DNA from: Bacillus niameyensis
GTDB taxonomy: Bacteria > Bacillota > Bacilli > Bacillales > Bacillaceae_C
Assembly: GCF_001375535.1 (NCBI RefSeq)
Contig: NZ_LN831197.1
Coordinates: 1,245,645 to 1,309,644, forward strand
Reading direction: 5' to 3'
DNA length: 64,000 nt
Part shown: one piece after another, positions 52,964 through 61,145 of the stretch
How positions within the stretch are numbered: position 1 is the first letter of the stretch
Layout: every line of letters starts with the position of its first letter
Made by a program: the position numbers and the translations under genes
The notes under the pieces: model-generated
Database searches by the model: none
Told to the model about the DNA's origin: nothing
The model's input: only the letters and a program-made list of their open reading frames with translations

Positions 52964-53879
52964 ATGTACAAACCCAAGAGATAAATCCAAATATCGTTAC
53001 AATCGACGTTTCTGACCATCCGTATTTTAAACCAAAATGGTAATGGATCGGGGTCATTCTGAAAATCCTTTTACCTGTACGCTTAAAATAAAAGACTTGT
53101 AGAATGACAGATAACTGTTCTGCAAAATAAATTAAAAATAATACCGGAATTAAAATTTCTACCTTTTCCAAGACAGCTAGAATAGAAAGTGAGCCACCAA
53201 TCGCCAAAGAACCAGTATCCCCCATAAACGCTTTAGCGGGAAAGATATTATAGATGAGAAAACCTAACAAGCAGCCAATCATAATTAAACTAAATGCTTG
53301 CACCTCTACCCTCTCTGATATCATAAAAAAGAAAAAATACGTAGGTATCGCCACAATTCCTAAAAGACCGTCCAAACCATCCGTAAAATTAATAGCATTA
53401 GCCGAACCTACTACAAATAAAGCGATAATGATGATATAAAGTACTATGGGAAGCTCAAAAGAAAGATTTTTATAAATGTGAATTTCAGTATCTAATCCTA
53501 ACTCCCAAATAATATATAAAAGCAAAAGACCTGTAAAAACAAATTGGAAAATTAACTTTGTCTTGCCAGAGACGCCTCCGGGATCCTTCCGAGAGGCTTT
53601 CCAAAAATCGTCTAAAAAGCCAATAAAACTAAATAAAATATAAGTAATGGATAAGAAAAACATAAATGGAGTAGGATAATAAAACAATGCAACGACAATT
53701 CCAACAAAGAGGATCACTCCAAACATTAATGGAGTGCCTTTTTTTAGTTGATGATTTTCAGGTAATTCTTTTCTAATAGGTTGAATAAGTTCCATATTTT
53801 TCAAAAATCTAATTAATAATGGTGATAAAATAACAACTGCTACAAAAGAAATTAATGCTGGGATTATGTAATCCTTCAT
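52923..53879 (-). CDS. MraY-like phospho-sugar transferase, paralogue outside the dcw cluster
   Basis: 318 residues with about ten membrane helices. The catalytic Asp pair is in FIGFLDDFWKAS, then SANAINFTDGLDGL and FPAKAFMGDTGSLAIGG, all typical of MraY (phospho-N-acetylmuramoyl-pentapeptide transferase). The loop that normally reads HHHFE-LKGW here reads HYHFGLKYGWSE, a departure at a functional site. There is no mur gene nearby, so this is a paralogue: it may make a lipid-linked precursor for another polymer or act in sporulation. GGGAGTAGAGAAAA precedes the ATG. Confidence 0.87.
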   Translation of the reverse strand: MKDYIIPALISFVAVVILSPLLIRFLKNMELIQPIRKELPENHQLKKGTPLMFGVILFVGIVVALFYYPTPFMFFLSITYILFSFIGFLDDFWKASRKDPGGVSGKTKLIFQFVFTGLLLLYIIWELGLDTEIHIYKNLSFELPIVLYIIIIALFVVGSANAINFTDGLDGLLGIVAIPTYFFFFMISERVEVQAFSLIMIGCLLGFLIYNIFPAKAFMGDTGSLAIGGSLSILAVLEKVEILIPVLFLIYFAEQLSVILQVFYFKRTGKRIFRMTPIHYHFGLKYGWSETSIVTIFGFISWVCTFICFVYWRYLLHS

Positions 53880-53926
53880 TTTTCTCTACTCCCTTGCTTC
53901 ATACCTTGTAATATATTTCCATTTTT

Positions 53927-54793
53927 TCACAACAAGTCTTTTTCTTTTAGATATCGATTGTTGCTTATGAACTCTCTTACTTTTTTAATCGTATTATGGA
54001 TCACAGGTACATGACCGTTTCGATACAGTAAAATCCATCTCATATAAGCTAGTGCTTCAAAAATATCAATCTCATCTTTTTCCATTGGAAGTTGTAATAA
54101 ATAAGTAGATGCGAAAATGGGAGGAAATTCATTGATCGGATTATATATTTTCGAAAGTGCCAGTGACCAGATAAAATCATACCTTGAGTCTCCAAGCTGC
54201 CCGTTTGTCCAATCAATAACTTTTAGTTCCCCTTGATCTCCGACTATATTTTCCAAATGAAAGTCACCATGGATGAGCCGATCTTGTCGCAAACTGGCCG
54301 CGTCCACTATATGAATTAAAAGCGGATAAAGGTCTGGGTAGTTACAGATATCTGGAAAAAAATAGTTAATGAATTCGTATTTTGGAATATTTAAATCTAC
54401 CAAATCTCTAATTGGAATTTGATGAATACTAGTGAAAATGGTAGCAATTTCCTTTAGCATTTCATTATCAATTTTACGAAGTGGATATCCATCAAATGGA
54501 GTTAGCAAAGCTTGGTTCCCGTCTTTATCGATCCCCCAAGAAACAGGTTTGGAAACAAACTGGCCATATTCTGAAAGTCTTTTCAACAATTGATACTGGA
54601 ATTGTATATCTGGCTTGGAGCTCTTATTCCATGTTTTAAGTACGAAACACTCTTTATCTAAGCAAATTTTTACAACTTCAGCTTCAAACCCAGAATTCAT
54701 CGGAAGAATCTGTAGAGTTTCTTGAAAACTAAGTAACTTATTTAAGCTAGCATTCACGTCCATCCAATCAATAAAAGTTAAAGGATTTTGCAT
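53927..54793 (-). CDS. Aminoglycoside phosphotransferase-family kinase
   Basis: 288 residues from the ATG at 54793 (MQNPLTFIDW). The Brenner motif RLIHGDFHLENIVGDQGELKVIDWTNGQLGD holds the catalytic Asp, the Asn metal ligand and the second Asp region, as in APH/ChoK-type kinases. An N-terminal lobe (about 35-110) has the Lys in CFVLKTWNK. The substrate could be a small alcohol or an antibiotic; chromosomal Bacillus members usually have unknown metabolic roles. It is 47 bases upstream of the mraY-like gene on the same strand, perhaps cotranscribed. Confidence 0.87.
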   Translation of the reverse strand: MQNPLTFIDWMDVNASLNKLLSFQETLQILPMNSGFEAEVVKICLDKECFVLKTWNKSSKPDIQFQYQLLKRLSEYGQFVSKPVSWGIDKDGNQALLTPFDGYPLRKIDNEMLKEIATIFTSIHQIPIRDLVDLNIPKYEFINYFFPDICNYPDLYPLLIHIVDAASLRQDRLIHGDFHLENIVGDQGELKVIDWTNGQLGDSRYDFIWSLALSKIYNPINEFPPIFASTYLLQLPMEKDEIDIFEALAYMRWILLYRNGHVPVIHNTIKKVREFISNNRYLKEKDLL

Positions 54794-54945
54794 GTACTCA
54801 CGTCCCTTTATTATCATATATCAAATATTTCAATTAATTCATTATATTATATCACTCTCAAATGAAAACTTGCGAGCGTTTCCAAAATACATCATCAGAT
54901 GGTAAAATAATAATAAAAATGCCCGTTAATTAGAGGAGAATTATA

Positions 54946-55965
54946 TTGGAAATCGATCTTTCTCAAAAATTTATTGATTTTGCACAAAAAGAATGTGAAG
55001 GTTCAAGCGAATTATATAAATCTCTTTCTCTGGCAATCGCTGAAGAGAAGGATCTACTTGATTTAGCTACAAACTCCAGAGAAGGCCAACCAATTCCTAA
55101 TTTGTTTTTGGGTGCCGTTCATTACTTATTATTAAAAGGAAATGTCCATCAATTAAAAGAATATTATCCAAGTATAGTTACAAATCCAAGGATACCGAAT
55201 GATTCATTTCTAGCATTTAAAAATTTCTGCCAACGTTATGTAAAAGAAATTATAGATATTTTAAAAAGCAGATTAGTCCAGACTAATGAAGTGAGACGTT
55301 GTTCGTATCTGTATCCCGCTTTTAAACACGTTTTTGAAATAACTAAAAGACCATTAGCTTTAATCGAAATTGGAACTAGTGCTGGTTTACAGCTTTTATG
55401 GGACCAATATAGTTATTCTTACGGGACATCTGAAGTTTTTGGCAATCAAAATTCTAAAGTTCATATATCCTCTGATATAAAAGGTGGCAGCATCCCATTT
55501 TTACACGGACCTCCGCCACCTGTAGCGTCAAGGATTGGAATTGATCTTAATGTTATTGATTTATCAAATGATGATGATTTTCTCTGGCTAAATTCGCTTA
55601 TTTGGCCTAATCACCATGAAAGGAGATCTCTGTTTGCAAAAGCAGCCAATTATGTGCGAGAAAGTAAGTTAGAATTAATCGAAGGGAACGGTGTAGGCTT
55701 ACTAAAAGATTTAGCAAAGAATATTGCAACAGAACACACCATTTGCATTTTTCATACTCACGTAGCCAACCAAATGCCGATAGAAACGAGAAGAACGTTA
55801 GTTGAAAGTGTGAAAGAGATTGGCCAAAAGAGGGAAATCTTCCACATATACAATAATATATGGGATCGAGACTTACATCTTGATTATTATCTGAATGGAA
55901 AAGAATACACAAAAAAAATAGGTGAAACGGATGGCCACGGTAGATGGTTTACGTGGGAAATATAA
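54946..55965 (+). CDS. DUF2332 family protein
   Basis: 339 residues. NLFLGAVHYLLLKG, LIEIGTSAGLQLLWDQYSYSYG, RIGIDLNVIDL and IFHTHVANQMP are the landmarks of DUF2332. The GTSAGLQLL patch resembles a nucleotide or AdoMet loop, and a methyltransferase-like fold is possible but unproven. TTG is the start: GAGGAG is 8 bases upstream. It is divergent from the kinase-like gene. Confidence 0.88.
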   Translation: MEIDLSQKFIDFAQKECEGSSELYKSLSLAIAEEKDLLDLATNSREGQPIPNLFLGAVHYLLLKGNVHQLKEYYPSIVTNPRIPNDSFLAFKNFCQRYVKEIIDILKSRLVQTNEVRRCSYLYPAFKHVFEITKRPLALIEIGTSAGLQLLWDQYSYSYGTSEVFGNQNSKVHISSDIKGGSIPFLHGPPPPVASRIGIDLNVIDLSNDDDFLWLNSLIWPNHHERRSLFAKAANYVRESKLELIEGNGVGLLKDLAKNIATEHTICIFHTHVANQMPIETRRTLVESVKEIGQKREIFHIYNNIWDRDLHLDYYLNGKEYTKKIGETDGHGRWFTWEI

Positions 55966-56155
55966 CACAATCAACAAAAATCACTTTTCCTTACCTCAGA
56001 GCATTTTGCCAATAAGACGGGCGCTTTTAAATTTTATCACGTTTAAACTAAGTCCTTATCTACATGAAACGAGTACTATTTAAATAGCAAAAATTTAAAT
56101 CCAAGCTCAATACGTGATTTATCCATAATACGCCCGTGACTTTGTTTTTTCATTT

Positions 56156-56315
56156 GCTTCCGGATTTTTGAAAAGCTCTCAAGCGACTGTGGCTTCGATT
56201 TTTCTCTTTCTCCGGGCGTTTGAAACGCCCGAAGCCCCAATCCTACTTGCTTCCGATGTTTGAAAAGTTCACAAACTACTAAGGTTCCGATTCCCCCTAT
56301 CTTCCGGCGTTTTAA
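56156..56315. repeat. Degenerate tandem array with CTTCCGG-GTTTGAAAA units
   Basis: Four units begin near 56156, 56208, 56249 and 56300, each with (G/T)CTTCCG or CTCCGG followed by GTTTGAAA-like text; the spacing is 52, 41 and 51 bases. Two also share TTCACAAAC/CTCTCAAGC then GGTTCCGA/GGCTTCGA. The flanking 55966-56155 shows no gene or signal I can name. Confidence 0.55.
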
Positions 56316-56378
56316 AAAAATACCAACTCGATTAGTGACGCTTTATCAAGTACCATTCTGCTTTAAAGATATTAGATT

Positions 56379-57011
56379 TTAATGAGGGTTTTTCAGAACC
56401 TTCTGGTCGTTGCTCTTTTTTTTAAAATCTGCTATGCCGTTTTTTAGAATAATGCGTTTATTCTTGACGAAATAATCCCAACCCGAAATTAACGTGATCA
56501 CCATCGCTAACCATAAACTTAAAATATCGAAAGGAATGCCAATGTAGATAAACGGGTAATTTTGCAATAGCAATGCTGAGATAGAAATTATTTGAATTCT
56601 AGTCTTCCACTTTGCAATGTTACTCGCCGCGATGACAATGCCTTTTTTCACGGCCATCAGCCGTAGAGCTGTAACCGCGAATTCTCGGCTTAAAATAATA
56701 GCAGCAATCCATCCAGGTACTACTTGTAGCTCAACTAAAGCGATTAATGCAGCAGCTATTAATAACTTATCTGCTAGCGGATCCAAAAACTTACCAAAAT
56801 CCGTAATTAAATTATATTTTCTAGCATAGTATCCATCTAATCCATCAGTTGCAGATGCAATAATAAATATGATTGCTGCAATAAAATGTGCAATAGATAG
56901 ATCCGTTCCTTTTATGTGCATTTCTCCAAGTGGAATTGGCGCTATTAAAAAGATTAAAAATACTGGAATAAAGAATATTCTTGTTACAGTGATTTTATTT
57001 GGTAAATTCAT
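56379..57011 (-). CDS. CDP-diacylglycerol-glycerol-3-phosphate 3-phosphatidyltransferase-like protein
   Basis: 210 residues from the ATG at 57011, which has CAGGAGG 6 bases upstream. The CDP-alcohol phosphotransferase motif D-x2-D-G-x2-A-R...G-x3-D-x3-D is intact in TDGLDGYYARKYN and DFGKFLDPLADK. Four to five membrane helices are present. It makes phosphatidylglycerophosphate. B. subtilis pgsA lies beside recA; this locus is different and the protein has a basic tail (NGIADFKKKSNDQKVLKN), so it may be a second copy. Confidence 0.9.
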   Translation of the reverse strand: MNLPNKITVTRIFFIPVFLIFLIAPIPLGEMHIKGTDLSIAHFIAAIIFIIASATDGLDGYYARKYNLITDFGKFLDPLADKLLIAAALIALVELQVVPGWIAAIILSREFAVTALRLMAVKKGIVIAASNIAKWKTRIQIISISALLLQNYPFIYIGIPFDILSLWLAMVITLISGWDYFVKNKRIILKNGIADFKKKSNDQKVLKNPH

Positions 57012-57044
57012 CGTAGCCTCCTGAGTCAAAAATATTTTCACACA

Positions 57045-57431
57045 TTAACAGAATAACTCATGAATATTCCCATCCGGATCTGCGAAAAAAGCAGTCGTCT
57101 GGCCCCAAGGCATTTGTGTAGGTTCTTTAACAGGTGTAGCCCCCTTCTCAATAATTTCCTTATAGGACTGCATAACTTCCTCAGGTGTATTACATGGAAA
57201 TGCGAGTTCAAAAGCTTGTCCTTGTTTTTCTTCTTTATAGCTAGCGTGGCCACCAGTTACATCTAACATAATTTGTCGAGAACAAATTGAAAATCGAACT
57301 CCATCGTTTTTTAGAGCTACATAGTTTTCTGAGTTATCTTCCACTTGAAATCCTAAGACTTTTTCGTAAAAATTCGCCATTTCTGGAACATTGTCTGTCA
57401 AAATCGTAAGCAAACTAATTTGAGCTTTCAT
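57045..57431 (-). CDS. VOC (glyoxalase/bleomycin-resistance fold) family protein
   Basis: 128 residues with the two beta-alpha-beta-beta-beta modules: LLTILTDNVPEMANFYEKVLGFQV at the start and TTAFFADPDGNIHELFC at the end, where E in HELF is the typical metal ligand. Candidate roles are lactoylglutathione-lyase-like or resistance protein; the substrate is unknown. It stops 33 bases before the pgsA-like start, in the same direction, so it may be cotranscribed. Confidence 0.87.
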   Translation of the reverse strand: MKAQISLLTILTDNVPEMANFYEKVLGFQVEDNSENYVALKNDGVRFSICSRQIMLDVTGGHASYKEEKQGQAFELAFPCNTPEEVMQSYKEIIEKGATPVKEPTQMPWGQTTAFFADPDGNIHELFC

Positions 57432-57528
57432 TTCATATAATCTCCTAACCTCATATATTTTTTAATCATTCATAGTAAAAATACCATTTCAATACTTAAA
57501 CTCCTGCTTTTTCCCTCAAACTTTCATT

Positions 57529-58500
57529 TTAATTTAGATGACAAAGAGTTAAAAGTTCATCAGTTAAACTACATAATTTTTTAACTTCTTCGTTTCCTAA
57601 AGGAATAAACCCCATTTTAGATAAACCTTCTTGCAGTTCAATTGGTAAATTCTCAAAATAGTTTTCAAAAGCTAACCCATCTGATGTTTCTAAATATAAC
57701 CAAAAAACTTCACCGTACATCTGCCACATTAAGTTATAATAATCTTGTTGACTGAGTAATCTTTGGATTTTCCTTTCGCATAAAATATCTTGGAGTTTAG
57801 ATAAACCAAATTCATATGAATATCCTTGTTTTCTTAAAAACGTTCGAAAATTTGAAAGAGTAGTAGAAAGTTGTAGTAAATCTTGTTTAATCACAAAAGG
57901 ACAGACTTGTTTAAATTCCTTAAAATGATTTTCCATCTTTTCTATTTGCGGGAATAAGGAACCAGTTGATAGTGAACCGCATTTTAAAAATAAATATAAA
58001 AATCCTGCCTCCGCCCACGCCCCCAAAGCAGCATTCATCGCCGAATAGGACTTTTGATTTTTCACACAATCAAGGGCAAACAAATTCCTTTCTTGAACAA
58101 TTTCAGAAACCTGTTCTATCATCTTTCTCTTACCTTGTTTCGTATGAAAATAGTCACTAGCCCAATCCCTTATTTTACAAAGTTCCCCCTCCCTATCTCT
58201 AATAATAGTTATTTCATTTAAAAACCTATAATTCCATGGCGAGTTCATTATAAATTGAACAGATGGAAATTCGTTCATATGTAAGATGTCAATTTGAATA
58301 ATTTCACCATCGTAAAGGACATTTATCGATTCTGTTTTTACAGATGACTCAGTAAATACCGTCAAATCAATATCACTAAACTGATCTGCATCGCCTCTTC
58401 CTACAGATCCGCCTACATAGGCAAATTTAATCGAAAGTTCCAACTCATTAACATAATTTTTGACTACATTTATTAACTCAATACTTCGATCATTCACCAT
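57529..58500 (-). CDS. Nucleotidyltransferase-domain protein (aminoglycoside adenylyltransferase-like)
   Basis: 323 residues. The nucleotidyltransferase motif YVGGSVGRGDADQFSDIDLTVF carries GSxxRGxxxxxSDxDL with both metal-binding Asp, and a third acidic residue follows in IQIDILHMNEFP. The helical C-terminal half resembles streptomycin or lincosamide adenylyltransferases. ATG at 58500 follows GTGAGGGATCC; the longer frame has no ribosome site. It may inactivate an antibiotic or act on another small molecule; not resolvable here. Confidence 0.82.
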   Translation of the reverse strand: MVNDRSIELINVVKNYVNELELSIKFAYVGGSVGRGDADQFSDIDLTVFTESSVKTESINVLYDGEIIQIDILHMNEFPSVQFIMNSPWNYRFLNEITIIRDREGELCKIRDWASDYFHTKQGKRKMIEQVSEIVQERNLFALDCVKNQKSYSAMNAALGAWAEAGFLYLFLKCGSLSTGSLFPQIEKMENHFKEFKQVCPFVIKQDLLQLSTTLSNFRTFLRKQGYSYEFGLSKLQDILCERKIQRLLSQQDYYNLMWQMYGEVFWLYLETSDGLAFENYFENLPIELQEGLSKMGFIPLGNEEVKKLCSLTDELLTLCHLN

Positions 58501-58633
58501 GGATCCCTCACTTTTTATTTTTTTCATAAAAGCAGCATTAACGAAGAATCATAGTCTGTTAGTTGATTTCACCAAGTGAAACTCTTCATGACCAACCTCA
58601 CGCAATCTATATGTAGATTTATTTCATTATATA

Positions 58634-58666
58634 CAAAAAGGGATCCCTGTACTAAGACGGAATCCC
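58634..58666 (-). terminator. Intrinsic terminator of the LCP-like lipoprotein gene
   Basis: GGGATTCC and GGGATCCC pair (one G-U) and TTTTTG follows on the minus strand. Confidence 0.75.
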
Positions 58667-58681
58667 ACTTATACGATAGAC

Positions 58682-60118
58682 TTATTCAAATTTTACTGTT
58701 TTTAAAATCTCCTCTGAATCCTCATTAACCATATCAGCATAACGGTCAGCTAGATCAAGATATGGCTCTTCAAATAGCTGCGGCGGTAACTCTGCAGGGC
58801 GGTTATAAACTAGGGAAACATTATCCCGAGCTGTAATAAACTCCTCAAACATCGGGGTATTTTCATAGTATGCCTTTACTTCGTCTACCGATCCTTCATA
58901 CACATAAATGTAAAAACAATCACCAATGTACTTTCCATCATCAACCATACTAAATACTATTGTATCAGAAGCCTCTTTTGGTCCTTGTACTTCAGAGTTT
59001 TCTATATTCCAAACAATATAGCGCTCTTTCCATGAATCAGGTAATTGTAGTGAAAAGCCATAATCATCATTAACATACTTTAAATCACTTAAAGGCTGTA
59101 CTGGGACTCCAAATGATAAGTTATCCCTCCTAATTTCAATGTCTTCCATTGGCTCTGCCTTCTCATAACGCCCTTCAGAAAAGTAAGCATTATTTCCAAG
59201 CATTCCTTTTACTTTTTCGACTTCTTCCTTTTTTACATAACCAATATTTCCAATACTAAGTTCATAGGTCTCAATGTTCTTCGAAAAAATATCATAATCC
59301 GTCAATAAATTCTTCAGATCAACAAATTCTGCATTTGTATCCATGTATGAATTTGTACTCATAATTTCAATAGCCGTTGCTAATTTTTCGGATGAATTAT
59401 CCTGAAGAATATTCTTTATAGCTGCCTCAATGACTTTGTGTTGCTTATAAACTATGTCCGAATTAGCGAAATTACTATAAAGATAATCATCGATTCCATC
59501 ACGATCCAATTTCTCTGCTTCATCACTATTATTTTTAAAGCGCTCGCTATCAACTGTAATTTGCCCAATCCCATCGACAATATCCTTAATACCATTCGTA
59601 TCGATCGTCAGTTGAAAATCAACATCCACCCCAAGTACAGTTCTAACTGCGGCAGCTGAATAACTTCCTTCGCCTTGATAATAAGCTGCGAACAAATTAT
59701 CTCCACCATTTTTATATTTCAGCGTCGTATTCATTTCACCTGGTATAATAATCAGCTCCATATCCTCTTTTTCTGGATCAACTGCTAACATAGAAAAAGT
59801 CATAGATTGATCCGATTGGAGCACAAATAAAAGATTGATTGGTTTGTGGTTTGCTAATTTTTCTTTTGATATATCATTATCAATAGTGGGTAGCCAGTCC
59901 GAATAAATCTCTTCATTAAATAAAGACTTCACATCATCACTTAACGTAATAATAGGCAGCTGGACTGGAGGCTTCGAAACTTCAACATCCTCAATTGGCT
60001 CAGTAGCTTGATTTTTTATCACATCATTTTGAGTCTCTCTGCTCGATTTATCTTCACCGCAAGCAACTAAACTAAAGGCAACTAGCAAAAGTATGCTAAG
60101 TACCAGTATTCGTTTCAA
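58682..60118 (-). CDS. Lipoprotein with degenerate LytR-CpsA-Psr-like domain and a C-terminal PsbP-like domain
   Basis: 478 residues. The signal peptide MKRILVLSILLLVAFSLVAC ends in the lipobox SLVAC, so the protein is lipid-anchored outside the membrane. Residues about 90-280 show the LCP layout: PINLLFVLQSDQSMTFSMLAVDP, LIIIPGEMNTTL where LCP enzymes have the S-x-PRD arginine motif, and VDFQLTIDTNGIKDIVDGIGQITV. The catalytic PRD arginine appears replaced (PGE). Residues about 345-440 (YVNDDYGFSLQLPDSW) resemble PsbP/lipoprotein-like domains. TTG start with AAGGTGATC upstream. The protein is probably a binding or regulatory relative rather than an active teichoic-acid ligase. Confidence 0.72.
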   Translation of the reverse strand: MKRILVLSILLLVAFSLVACGEDKSSRETQNDVIKNQATEPIEDVEVSKPPVQLPIITLSDDVKSLFNEEIYSDWLPTIDNDISKEKLANHKPINLLFVLQSDQSMTFSMLAVDPEKEDMELIIIPGEMNTTLKYKNGGDNLFAAYYQGEGSYSAAAVRTVLGVDVDFQLTIDTNGIKDIVDGIGQITVDSERFKNNSDEAEKLDRDGIDDYLYSNFANSDIVYKQHKVIEAAIKNILQDNSSEKLATAIEIMSTNSYMDTNAEFVDLKNLLTDYDIFSKNIETYELSIGNIGYVKKEEVEKVKGMLGNNAYFSEGRYEKAEPMEDIEIRRDNLSFGVPVQPLSDLKYVNDDYGFSLQLPDSWKERYIVWNIENSEVQGPKEASDTIVFSMVDDGKYIGDCFYIYVYEGSVDEVKAYYENTPMFEEFITARDNVSLVYNRPAELPPQLFEEPYLDLADRYADMVNEDSEEILKTVKFE

Positions 60119-60170
60119 AAGATCACCTTCTCATTCTGTTTTTTCTTCGATGTCGGAAAAAGGAACTTTC

Positions 60171-60199
60171 AAAAAAAGGGAAACTCAATTTGAGTTCCC
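60171..60199 (-). terminator. Intrinsic terminator in the leader of the LCP-like lipoprotein gene
   Basis: GGGAACTCAAATTGAGTTTCCC followed by seven T on the minus strand, ending about 53 bases before the lipoprotein start. No complete gene lies upstream on this strand, so it may act as an attenuator, or end a small RNA or a lost gene. AGTTCCT just downstream could compete for the 5' arm. Confidence 0.75.
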
Positions 60200-60275
60200 G
60201 CTCTACTTTCCCAGGAAATTCTCCATATATAGTATCGGAAGAAATTTCGATATTTTTAATGCGTTTTTTAGGTAA

Positions 60276-60303
60276 GTGCCTGACACGCCCCGAATTTTGT
60301 CGA
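60276..60303 (+). repeat. Short dispersed repeat, copy 2
   Basis: GTGCCTGACACG then CCCCGAATTTTGTCGA; see 48801-48828. I recognise similar GTGCCTGACAC fragments as common in Bacillus intergenic DNA. Confidence 0.7.
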
Positions 60304-60357
60304 GTGAAATCTGTAATAAAACTAGTACCATTTTGAAACCGTTTTGTCATATTTCCC

Positions 60358-60366
60358 TGTTATAAT
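60358..60366 (+). promoter_or_regulatory. Extended -10 promoter of the LysM-3D gene
   Basis: TGTTATAAT is a perfect extended -10 (TGnTATAAT), 31 bases before the ATG. Nearby TGTCAT and TGTTAT recall WalR half-sites but their spacing is not the canonical 11-base period. Confidence 0.55.
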
Positions 60367-60397
60367 TTTCCTATGATGACGAAAGGGGATTCAATAT

Positions 60398-60976
60398 ATG
60401 AAAAAACTCATCATCTCTATCATTGCAACTAGTTTTCTACTATTTAGCTTCTCAGGAGTTTCTTCTGCGGCTTCAAGTACATATAAAGTAAAAAAAGGCG
60501 ATTCACTTTGGAAAATCGCAACAATACATAAAATAAGTGTTTCACAGCTAAAAAGCTGGAATGGTTTAAAATCAGATTTAATCAAGCCTAATCAAGTGTT
60601 AAAAGTCGTCAAACCAGCTACTAAAAAAGCTAGTACGAGTAAGAAAACAACAACAGCCAAAAAATCAGCAAGTAAAAAAACTACTTATAAAACATTAACA
60701 GTTAAAGCAACAGCCTATACGGCAAGTTGCAAAGGTTGCAGCGGTATTACAGCTACTGGTATTAATTTAAAGAAAAACCCGAATGCCAAAGTCATTTCCG
60801 TTGATCCAAAAGTTATTCCACTCGGTACAAAAGTATGGGTGGAAGGCTATGGAGAAGCAATTGCTGGAGATACGGGAGGAGCTATGAAGGGGAATAAAAT
60901 TGACCTTCATATGTCTACTAAAAATAAAGCTCTAAACTGGGGCGTTCGAACTGTTAAAATAAAAGTCTATCAATAA
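60398..60976 (+). CDS. Secreted LysM-3D cell-wall protein (YocH-like)
   Basis: 192 residues. The signal peptide [20 protein letters not shown] ends near SSAASS. One LysM domain follows ([20 protein letters not shown] in part, about 29-70) that binds peptidoglycan, then a Lys/Thr/Ser linker and a C-terminal 3D domain (about 105-192) with [23 protein letters not shown] and [15 protein letters not shown], whose aspartates form the MltA-type catalytic site. It is probably a peptidoglycan lytic enzyme. YocH has two LysM repeats, this one has a single copy. GAAAGGGGATTC precedes the ATG. Confidence 0.92.
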   Translation: MKKLIISIIATSFLLFSFSGVSSAASSTYKVKKGDSLWKIATIHKISVSQLKSWNGLKSDLIKPNQVLKVVKPATKKASTSKKTTTAKKSASKKTTYKTLTVKATAYTASCKGCSGITATGINLKKNPNAKVISVDPKVIPLGTKVWVEGYGEAIAGDTGGAMKGNKIDLHMSTKNKALNWGVRTVKIKVYQ

Positions 60977-61015
60977 AGAAAGAACCCAATTGTGATGCAA
61001 TTGGGTTCTTTCTTT
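60975..61015 (+). terminator. Intrinsic terminator of the LysM-3D gene
   Basis: AAAGAAAGAACCCAATTG and CAATTGGGTTCTTTCTTT pair perfectly around TGATG, overlapping the stop codon. Confidence 0.9.
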
Positions 61016-61072
61016 AATTTGTAGCCTGTAGAGATAAGTAAAACATTGTACTTACTTTTCTAGCTAGGAGTC

Positions 61073-61117
61073 AAATATACTGAAGCAAAAAACGCCTTTC
61101 TTTGCCCCAGTATATTT
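61073..61117 (-). terminator. Hairpin after pglZ
   Basis: AAATATACTG pairs with CAGTATATTT and GCAAA with TTTGC inside it, 29 bases beyond the pglZ stop. There is little T-run, so terminator function is uncertain. Confidence 0.5.
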
Positions 61118-61145
61118 CTTAACGTCGATCTTGGAAACTGCCTGA

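Noticed and set aside
56156-56315. CRISPR array
   Set aside because: The units are diverged, irregularly spaced and not separated by unique spacers; no cas genes are present anywhere in the window.
60123-60350. Minus-strand 75-codon frame before the lipoprotein
   Set aside because: It crosses a perfect terminator and a dispersed repeat and has no ribosome site.
60347-60366. WalR binding site upstream of the LysM-3D gene
   Set aside because: TGTCAT and TGTTAT half-sites are 13 bases apart instead of the required 11-base period.
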